Assembly (NCBI GenBank): GCA_001931875.2
Contig: MSJH02000598.1
Location: 115,358-179,357, forward strand
Direction: 5' to 3'
From: Byssochlamys sp. IMV 00236
Lineage: Eukaryota > Ascomycota > Eurotiomycetes > Eurotiales > Thermoascaceae
DNA: 64,000 bases
Part shown: in pieces, positions 55,685 to 64,000 of the stretch
How the letters are laid out: each line of letters starts with the position of its first letter
How positions within the stretch are numbered: position 1 is the first letter of the stretch
The notes under the pieces: generated by a model
The model's input: the letters and a program-made list of their open reading frames with translations, nothing else
The model's database searches: none
Told to the model about the DNA's origin: nothing
Program-made: the position numbers and the translations under genes

Positions 55685-58430
55685 GATGGACAGCAATCGA
55701 GTCAGCGAGCTGCACGATGGAGGAGGTCTTGTTCTGAAGTCCGCGGGGTGCGGGACAAGGATGAGGGATGGTTCGTCTCGTCAGTCGAGTGATGGTAATG
55801 CACCACCAGCGATCCTTTTGCACGAGAGCGCGGGGGATGTCTTGTTTTGAACTTTGGCGACAACGAACGGGCGTCCCCTCAATGAGAAGCTGAGCCCGGC
55901 GGGCTGAGAACGCCTGACAACTAAATTATTTCTCTCGTGGAACCAACTTGACTTCTGGTCAAGGTCGCAGCCCCGGTCCAGTGGGATCTCAGCAACTGTT
56001 GGTAGAGAAAAGGAGAACGACGGCGGAGTCGCTGGTGGAGGTCGATCGGATTTGACTTCGTGGTCGCGTTTCTAGCAGGAGTTAAGGTGCATCGCGGTTT
56101 ATTAGTACGTACTGTCCATACCACAGTCGATGTTCTCTCGGTTTCCTCGAATGGGCGAAAGTGTGTTTCCGCCGGGGGGGAGATGGATGGGCGGTACAGA
56201 AAATTATTTATTTATTATTATTATGTGACAGACTCTATCGATAGCGACCCAGCACGGACTCGATAGTATTATTAGCCCTCAGGGACAGCTCGATTGGATA
56301 TCAGAGTTCATTTGTCCCTCCCCGGTAAGATCTACAATGTACTGTACAATCAAATTCCTTTTCTTTTGCCTCCTCCATCACGGTTGATGCATCACGAGCA
56401 CATGCTAAAATTAAACCCTTCACTAACATCCGCGACAACGCCTCTAGGAAGCCAATAATGGGCTCTTTCGCCACCGGTTAGGATGAAGTTGCTAAGCCTA
56501 GTTACAACAATCATTATTACAGTATTATTACTACAACCAAAACATTTCCCCCATCTGCAAGGGACGGGGCACCGTGCGCCGGTGCCTACGGAATCGGATC
56601 AGAGACGACAGTGCGGAGCCCGCCGCTAAGGAGAAGCTTTCTCGACCGTGCAGGTCTTTGCTCCATCAGTCAGGGTCACCCCGTGCTGGTGAGAGAAGAA
56701 AGATCAGAATCATATTATCATTGGTATCTAACGTGGGCTAGTTAACTGTCGTTCGGACTCGAGGACGTCGTCACTCGTAACGCGTTGTTGATGTTCCTAT
56801 CTCAATGCGATATCATTCCTCCCGTCGACTAGTTACGATGGATGGCAGCGGTTCCAGCAGTAACTAACTACCATAGCTGGCGCAGCATGGCGAGCTCGTG
56901 TTCTCCCGGCTTCATCCATCCCTGGAGAGCCGCCCAGGATCCATCGCCCGAGCTAGAGGGGTAAACAACTCCGAGGCCACGCTGCTGGGTCGCCGCTGGT
57001 TTGGTTGATTGTCTCTTGGGGCCGGGGAGCTCAAATCCGAACCGGCAGGGCAAATGGTAGCTAAGTTGACTAACTATCTAACTAATAATACGGCTCGATT
57101 GATGAGTCCAAGGGGGTATTTAGAGAGAGACCCCGTGGAGCACGGGCAGCGGAGTCTCTTTGCCTCGCACGAGCCATTATTATTCTGATATGATCGCATT
57201 TTGCCAGGTTCGACCGGAGCCAGCGCTTCTAATCCCCGTCTCGCGCCGGGAGATCTTCTAGGGGCAGTCCGGTCCTCGCACCTCTGTCTCGAATTTCCGC
57301 CAGGGCAACCCCATCGACGGCGCATGGAAAACAGGGTCGAGATTCGCGACAGAGGACCGCAGACACGACGTTCATGCATAGAAACAAAATAACAATATGA
57401 CTCTCCAGCTAAATGAGGCGTCGCCATAATCTGGTTCGAGGACACCACGATCCGGACCTACCACTCTAGCAGTCTACGTGCAGTGGGCCCCAGGTACGGG
57501 TTGCACTCCGATTCAACAGAAACTGTCCTATCCATCGCTGTGGACGGAGACGCCGAGACGGTCCTATCAAACGGGAAGCCTGCCGTCTCCGCGACTCGGT
57601 TAGACCCGTCAACGTCCCTGGATAGCGTCCTCTGACGCGAACTTTGTGCCTGGAGTATCCCGGAAAGTTTAGCGCCAATCTGAACGCCAGGGCCACTTCT
57701 AGGGGAATGGAGGAGTGGACGAGTTTCTGCCACCTGTGCCTTGGAACGGCGAGGGCAAAGACCGCAAAGCAGCAATCATGGTCTAGGCACGAGGGACTGG
57801 ACCTAGTTATGGTCGTTAGTTACTGGTATGGAGGATAAGTTAGTCAAAACATTATTGTCCAGCTTTATGGTATGGTATGGTACCAGGTACAGTGACTCCC
57901 ACTGCATGTGGGAACTTTTGCGCGGAACGACGCCGGCGCGGAAATCTCCACCAACCTCGAGAGCTAGAGTACTCTAGAGTATGGTTCCTTAGGGACTCGC
58001 AGATGGTCTAGGCCGTGCCGTCAAACCGGATGTTTTATTATGTGTTATGGTCTGCCGCCGATCTTTGTCCATGCGCTGACTCAGCGCTCGGCCGCGTGTC
58101 ACGTGAGAGGCCAAAAGGGGCTCCCTAAGCCACATTTACGCGGCCTCAGCCACGCATCATGAGCACCGCCACCGGATGAAGCTCAACGGCCACAGAACCA
58201 CCATCGTCATTTCTGCAGTGAACAGCGCGTGTCGATCGATTGATCCAGCCTTTGTGCAAGCATTCTATCACCTGGTTATGTCTCACTAGGTGGATGACTC
58301 ATTTTCGCCTTGTGGCAGTTTGAGCAGGTGTACGGACACGCAGCGCTTTGCGGTGGTCCTCCTAGAGCGTCCCGACACTGAAGCTCCACGACCATAATAC
58401 GGTCTTGCTTGCACGGAACGCTCGTCCGTC
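55685..58430. other. Large divergent intergenic region
   Basis: About 2.7 kb between the urc4 and auxilin start codons. It includes a TTA/ATT-type simple repeat (56205-56226) and a TCACGTGA octamer (58099-58106), 331 bp before the auxilin ATG. Frames on either strand are short and unconvincing. No RNA gene recognised. Confidence 0.55.
56205..56226. repeat. Simple ATT/TTA repeat
   Basis: A short run of ATT and TTAT units in the intergenic region upstream of urc4. Confidence 0.75.
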
Positions 58431-61280
58431 ATGGAGGACTTGAGTGGTCTGAGCTGGACTCCCGGCTCGAACGAAGCAACGAAACCGCCCCCGATGACTT
58501 CCAGTTCTCTCTTCTCGACCATGCGGTCAACTCCCCTCTCCGGACGTTCTACTCCACTCTCTGGGCCCTCTGGTCCCTCCGGCCCCTCAAATCCACCTTC
58601 TAAGCCTACTACGCCTGCAAACGATAGCTTCGCCAATCTCGTCTCTTTCAACGCCTCCAACCCTGACAAGAACCTTTCTCTAGCGGAGCGTCAGAAGCGG
58701 TTGCAAGAAGAAAGAGCAAAACAGGAAGCAGAGAAGAGACAACGCTGGGAGGCACAATATGGCGGGAATAACGCGCGATTTTGGGATAGTCTTGGACAAG
58801 GTGAAGGCAGTCCAGCAACTGTCGGAGCTCCCCAGCCAAGTGCACCACCGAAGATACAACCGACTGAGGAAGATGAAGACGATATCCTTGCTGCCTTCAA
58901 GGCCTCTGCGCCTGTAGATGCGTCGACCAACTTTCCAATTCCTAGTTCTACGTCGTCACCAGCACCAGTATCGATGACTCCCGCTTCCGGTTTCGCTCCA
59001 ACAGCTCAGAACGACAATATGTCTTTTCTCGACGACGACGATCCATTCGGTCTTGGACAGATGAGCTCAAAGCCAGCTGCTACACCAAAGTCGACGACAC
59101 AAGAAACCACGGATACAGACGATGATTTCCTAGGAGACCTTGCCAAGCCCGTATCGGAGTTTTCGTCCATACAGGCACATCGGAGTTCAAGCCAAACGCC
59201 TGTTAAGGAGGAGACCAAGGATATCCCGAAGCCCGCGGATGGTGTCGACCGAGCTGTGGCGGAGCTGGTGGATATGGGATTCCCGGCAGAGAAAGCACGC
59301 CAAGCCTTGAGCAGTACCGACTCTGGTATGGATGTCCAGGCAGCAGTCGGCTGGCTTCTAAACCAAGCTCACGCCGAATCGCGAGAGAAGGCTAGAGCCA
59401 GAGATGGTGGAGCGAGCTCTTTTGATCAGCGCGAACGGGGCAGGGATCGGAGTCAACGACGAGGCCATGACGAGCCAGCTTGGTCAAGAGGCAGCGACAG
59501 ATCTGATTTCTCAGGAACGCGCGATGATCGCCGAAGCCCTGCGACAGCAGAAAGGGATGCTGCGCACATAGCGGCTAATTTTGGCAACAGCCTTTTCAAG
59601 ACCGCGAATTCTCTTTGGAAAACTGGAAGCAAGAAGTTCCAACAGGCTGTTCAAGAACTCAACTCCGATCATGATCCAAATCAACCCCGATGGATGAGAG
59701 ATGCATCTGTCGCAGGGGAGCATCGACGTTCGTCGCCTCGGCCTCGAGCGGATCATCTTGACGGCAGTAGAGCGCAACGCGAAGCCCAGCCAGAAGTTGA
59801 TCGCAGTCGCCCAGAACAGTTCACTGACGAGGCACTCCTTCTAGAAGCAAGCGAAGGCCCACCTACTCGCCATCGTACACGTCCTAAGGCTGATGCTCAA
59901 CCGGTTCGGGAAAGTCACGAGCTCCCTTTGAACTCGAAGAATCCTTTCAGTCACCCGGAAAGACGTGCCCCTCAGCCTGCTTTCGCACAACAACGGCCTC
60001 AGGCAAGTGATAGTAGATCTCGTCTGAGCCGTGCTGCCGTGGAGGAACAATCAACTCAGGCGTATATCAGTCCTGCCAGAAGAAGACGTCCTGCCACAGA
60101 ACAACAGGCCTCTAGTCCCAATGTTGATCTGTTCGATAGTCCTGGTCCATCCCAGGTTCCTCGCCCACAAGGATCAGCTGCAACCCCTCCCATCCAAGCT
60201 TCACGTCCCTCGAAGCCATCAGCGCCGCTCCCCGCGAAGCCAAAAGCTCCTCCCCGATCAATACCCCAGGTATCCTCTTCGGTGCTCATGTCCTCACATC
60301 AGTATCGCCAAAAGGGGACGGAGGCTTTTAAGCGTGGTGACTATGCTGCCGCACATGAGGCGTTTGCCGCAGCTGTGTCAGGTCTTCCGGATAAGCACCC
60401 GGTTACCATTGTCCTTCTCAGCAACCGCGCTATGACTGCTTTGAAAATTGGAGAACCTAAATCTGCTATTGATGACGCAGATACGATCCTATCCATAATA
60501 GGCCCATCGAAAGGAGAAGCGGAATCAATAGATATGGGCAATGGCGAGCCAAGCAAGCCTATGAGGGACTTCTACGGAAAGGCACTGATGCGCAAGGCCG
60601 AGGCACTAGAACAGCTCGAGCGTTGGGAAGATGCAGCCAGAGTATGGAAACAGGCTGTTGAGACAGGTCATGGAGGCAGCACCAGTATCCAAGGCCGTAA
60701 CAGGTGCGAAAAAGCGGCTGGTATCAGCAAGCCTACTCCTAGACCTGCTTCGCGGCCAGTTCAGCCAAAGAAACCGGCCTCTAGGCCCTCTGCTCTCAGT
60801 GACCTCGCAGGGCCATCGACCACCGCAGCAGCTTCTGGTGAAGCAGTTACACGCTTACGAGCAGCTAACGCAGAGGCTGATCGTGCTGATGAAGAGAAGC
60901 TCGCTCTTACGGACAGTGTCGATGCGAAAATCGCGGCATGGAAGGGCGGAAAACAAGATAACCTGCGTGCTCTACTGGGCAGCCTCGACAATGTCCTGTG
61001 GCCAGAAGCTGGCTGGAAGAAAGTCAACCTGTCCGAGTTGGTCCTGCCGAATAAAGTCAAGATACAGTACATGAAAGGTATTGCAAAGGTGCATCCTGAC
61101 AAGGTACGTTTCATCACTTGTCCCTTGGGATTTACGTCCGTATTTCGACCTGACTAATACCGTCGTTCTTTGTCTTAGATTCCTACCAGCGCAACAATAG
61201 AGCAACGTATGATCGCCGGCGCCGTCTTCAGCGCGCTCAATGAAGCGTGGGACAAATTCAAGAAAGAGAACAACCTTTGA
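58431..61280 (+). CDS. swa2: Auxilin-like J protein (Swa2 type: UBA-TPR-J)
   Basis: Two exons (58431-61103, 61179-61280) encode 924 residues. Layout in order: a disordered Ser/Pro N-terminus with a charged helix (about 80-105) and a clathrin/adaptor-type DDDPFG motif (about 205); a UBA domain (about 270-313, AELVDMGFPAEKARQAL) for ubiquitin; a long linker; a TPR domain (about 620-750, YRQKGTEAFKRGDYAAAHEAF); and a C-terminal J domain whose HPD tripeptide (KVHPDK) is split from its last helices by the only intron. Auxilin recruits and stimulates Hsp70 to strip clathrin from vesicles. The order and length match yeast Swa2, with a longer linker as in other Eurotiales. The J-domain end AWDKFKKENNL is typical. 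Confidence 0.92.
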
Positions 61281-61985
61281 TCTACGCTGCATCTTTCAAC
61301 TTTTCACGATCGGTCCTCAGGTCGCGAGACTTCGGTTTCGTACGATACGACGCACCATCCAACATCGATGGCGGCATTATCACTTTCGAATTCTTTCTGC
61401 AGTACATAAGCAAACACCCAGACACATGCATTCTGTGACGACGAGATGAAACTACCACAATAGAACTTTTCCATATTCTGATAAACTTATGACAAGTCGC
61501 ACTATTGACAAGGCGAATCTGCCGAACTCCGCGTAGTGGTATCTCCCCGAGACTAGGGTAAGACGGCACCAAAGATCGTCCGTCATCCATATCACTCGCA
61601 GCCTGCTAGTACTTAATTTAGATAGTACTAACTACTTAAGATCTTCCTTCCCACTTCACGGGAATTAATCCGTCAACGGTTGCCTTTTCTGAGAAGATAG
61701 TATTAACTAAAACGTCCTTGCACGCCTTTGAAAAGAGTAGCTAATCCAGTGCCAATCACATAAGCAGCGAATCCGTTCGGCATGGGAATCGGCTAACTGT
61801 CCAGTTCTACGAAGCATTCGGCTAACTTCAGATTCTACGCTAGAAATATTCTTAACCGATCGATTCTAGACCCCAATCGGCGCAGAAATAACAAGAAAAA
61901 GAAACCGCCACTCAAAACAGATAAATTCTAACGGTGACATTCGAGGACATTGAACGGGCCTCTCTAGTGACCAAGAGAAAAAGTA
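61281..61985. other. Convergent 3' flanks
   Basis: A 705-bp spacer between converging stop codons with no supported gene. Confidence 0.5.
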
Positions 61986-64000
61986 TCACGCGCTCCCTCT
62001 AAGGGAAATATCCTTCATCAGGCCTTCGAATCCCTCGCCGATCCTGGCCAATGGCGCCTCAATAGCAATGGGGGCCCAGGCAAGACTCTCACCATTGACA
62101 CCTAGACGAGTGAGGAATTCCATCATCCTCGTCGTCGACTCGTTCTTGGCGGAAGGGCTCACATTCAGAAAAGTCTGATTACCGCGTCCGATCAACCTGA
62201 CGTCCGTCCAGGTGTTGAGCGGGAGGCTGTAATTGAGGGAGTAGGGATTCCCGCCACTGATGAGGGTTACGTTCGTGATGGACCCGTTGCCGTTCATGAG
62301 GGTCGAGTCTGGGCCTGAGAACAACGTTCCCGGATTGTTGGAGAGCGGCTTAACGGAGAAAGAGAGCGTGTAGTTTCGACCTTTACTACTAAGGGGTGTT
62401 TCGAGGTAGCAAGTGCCGGAGAAACGGATGGCGGAGTCCTCGACGGCGCAGCCGTGAGAAACCCCGTTATAGTTATTTCCGGAGAGGTCTTGGATCTTGG
62501 CAGAGGGGGTTTTGAAGTTGTAGTTCAGGATGAGATCGGACTTGGACTTGATTCGACGGTCCAGGTTCTGTCCAGGGATAGCGGCGTGCAGTTTGTCGAA
62601 TACCTGGTCGTATTCTTGCTCAAGCAGGTCGCCGCCCCATTGCTTATCTGCGAGAGCGGGCAGGACGTCCCTCAGGGAATAATATGCTTCGAGGACAGTG
62701 GTGGCGTTGGGACCGTAATCGTTCCATAAAGCTGCTACTTGTCCCAGGACATGAGGATTATTCCTGGGTGGATTGTTGGTTGCGTTTTTGGTGTCGAATA
62801 TGTTCGGGGCGTATGGTCCACCGGCAGGGTCACCATAGAAGACTCGCGTCTTGTTGAGTATCTGGGGGTAGCTCCCAGACCATTTCCCCACGACGTAGAA
62901 TGCGTCGTCTGAGTTGAGGACGTTATAACCGTTCTTGATGTAGTCGAAGTATGGATTATCTTCAAAGAACTCCCAGTGCTGGATCGATACCTCCTGGGAG
63001 ACATTCGATCCCTCTGACGGGGTGAAAGTACCCCAGATTCGCGTATCCTTGGACGATTCCTCCTTGATGAACCCATGCATTGAATTGACGAACCTGGTAT
63101 AGTCCGCAACCAGACTACTATCATACTCGTCTGCGCCGATATGAACCACCTTACTATGAAACCACGGAAGGAAAGTCTTCCAGATCGTCTGTACAGTAGG
63201 GATAGAGTCTGGCTGAGTGATATTGATCATGCTGAGATCCTCCAGACCGATATCCGGCTTCCATTGCACGATAACCAATGCGTGTCCTGGGGATTCGATC
63301 TCCGGGATGATCGTCACTCCGCGCTTCGCGCACTGCTCTTGGATATTATCGAATTGAGACCGTGTATAGGATTCATTTATGCGCTTATTGAGACCCTCCA
63401 CGGTTGGGTCTGCGGATAGAAGCCGAAACGCAGCATAAAGCTCCAAGGATTCTTCTCTGGAGTATTCATCGACGTTGTTGTAGAGGTTATCGCTAAGATG
63501 AAGGTGAAACACGTTCTGCTTAAAGAAGGAAATATAGGAGCATATTTCGATAAGGAAGTCAGGGGGGTAGTAATGGCGTCCAGCATCGAGCTACGAGTGT
63601 TAACTAATCGCATGAAACTAAACACTATTGTGGTTTTAGAACCTACCATAACTCCACGAGTAGCCCATCCAGGCGCATCAGTTCCGGATCCATGAGGTAT
63701 CTCAAAGTCGTTGAGCACAGCTTCTTGGATTAGAGATCGAGTACCCCACCAAGTACCCAAGGGACTGGCACCGGAGATAATGATACCGTTCTCGTTCACG
63801 GTTAGAGTGTACCCTTCAGAAGTAGCACGGCCGGCGATATCATGAAAGGTGGTTTCATTATCGATAGTCAAGAAAATCGAGTTGGTTTCGGGCTTGTTTC
63901 CGTGAAGAAGAGACAACTTGAAGCCTAATGATAACTCAAGATCGGCTCGAAAGACCTCGCCAAATTCGGATAATGTTGGTGGGATCAAAGTCTGGCCTGC
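61986..64000 (-). CDS. GH20 beta-N-acetylhexosaminidase-like enzyme, N-terminus missing (runs off right edge)
   Basis: Two visible exons: 63647 to beyond 64000, and 61986-63590, together about 650 residues and open at the 5' end. The first gives an N-terminal GH20b-type domain (EGYTLTVNENGIIISG, then GTWWGTRSLIQE). The second starts in LDAGRHYYP, a GH20 signature, then HLHLSDN, GVTIIPEIESPGHA and HIGADEYD, the catalytic Asp-Glu pair. A C-terminal region (about the last 170 residues) looks like a concanavalin/LamG-type carbohydrate-binding fold with several N-glycosylation sites. GH20 enzymes release terminal GlcNAc or GalNAc from chitin oligomers and glycans; this is probably secreted, but the signal peptide is outside the window. 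The HLHLSDN loop differs from the usual HWHLTDDQ. Confidence 0.88.

Overview
This is a window of nuclear DNA from a filamentous ascomycete, most likely an Aspergillus/Penicillium-type member of the Eurotiales. The signs are compact genes split by 50-180 bp introns (GTANGT donors, CTRAC-like branch points, YAG acceptors), no operons, and several fungus-specific families: Rtt109, Pom34, Atg33, Urc4, a RodA-type hydrophobin and a fungal ceramide glucosyltransferase. I rebuilt the gene models by hand from splice signals and checked that every multi-exon coding sequence sums to a multiple of three. No species can be named from the sequence alone. One 20-base N run (47676-47695), inside a poly-T tract, marks an assembly gap.

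Layout. 0-2.2 kb: the N-terminus of a coiled-coil protein running off the left edge, then a gene-free stretch. 2.2-10.5 kb: atg33, divergent from a peroxisomal 2,4-dienoyl-CoA reductase ending in SKL; a zinc alcohol dehydrogenase; and a head-to-head pair of bL19m and an unidentified mitochondrial protein. 10.9-25.5 kb: a gene-dense block with a membrane-anchored acyl-CoA-synthetase-like protein, pom34, hid1, an AIM6-like phosphodiesterase, rtt109, ceramide glucosyltransferase and a Yar1-like ankyrin protein. 26.8-38.2 kb: a sparse region with a WW-domain protein, a probable interrupted gene, a rodA-like hydrophobin between two large non-coding stretches, a small PPxY protein and a nitronate monooxygenase ending in SKL. 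39.2-47.5 kb: SDH3, a short proline-rich ORF, a gene-poor stretch, mL57 and AP-1 mu. 48.3-64 kb: an unrecognised protein, the Rag GTPase Gtr1, Urc4, a UBA-TPR-J auxilin and a GH20 hexosaminidase running off the right edge.

How the genes relate. Most are single-copy housekeeping genes. Themes recur: mitochondrion (atg33, bL19m, the unknown mitochondrial protein, SDH3, mL57), peroxisome (two PTS1 enzymes), clathrin/Golgi traffic (hid1, AP-1 mu, auxilin), and nutrient or nitrogen response (gtr1, urc4, nitronate monooxygenase). I see no secondary-metabolite cluster, transposase, CRISPR array or convincing tRNA.

No candidate for a new biological system is strong. The best leads are a 58-codon acidic/proline-rich ORF at 40.8 kb; an interrupted 160-codon frame at 29.2-29.7 kb with a second coding-like block beside it; a hydrophobin promoter with BrlA and AbaA consensus sites; six intergenic TCACGTGA octamers; a CAACG-repeat leader shared by two unrelated genes; and a conserved-looking protein with an acyl-CoA-synthetase fold but degenerate catalytic motifs.
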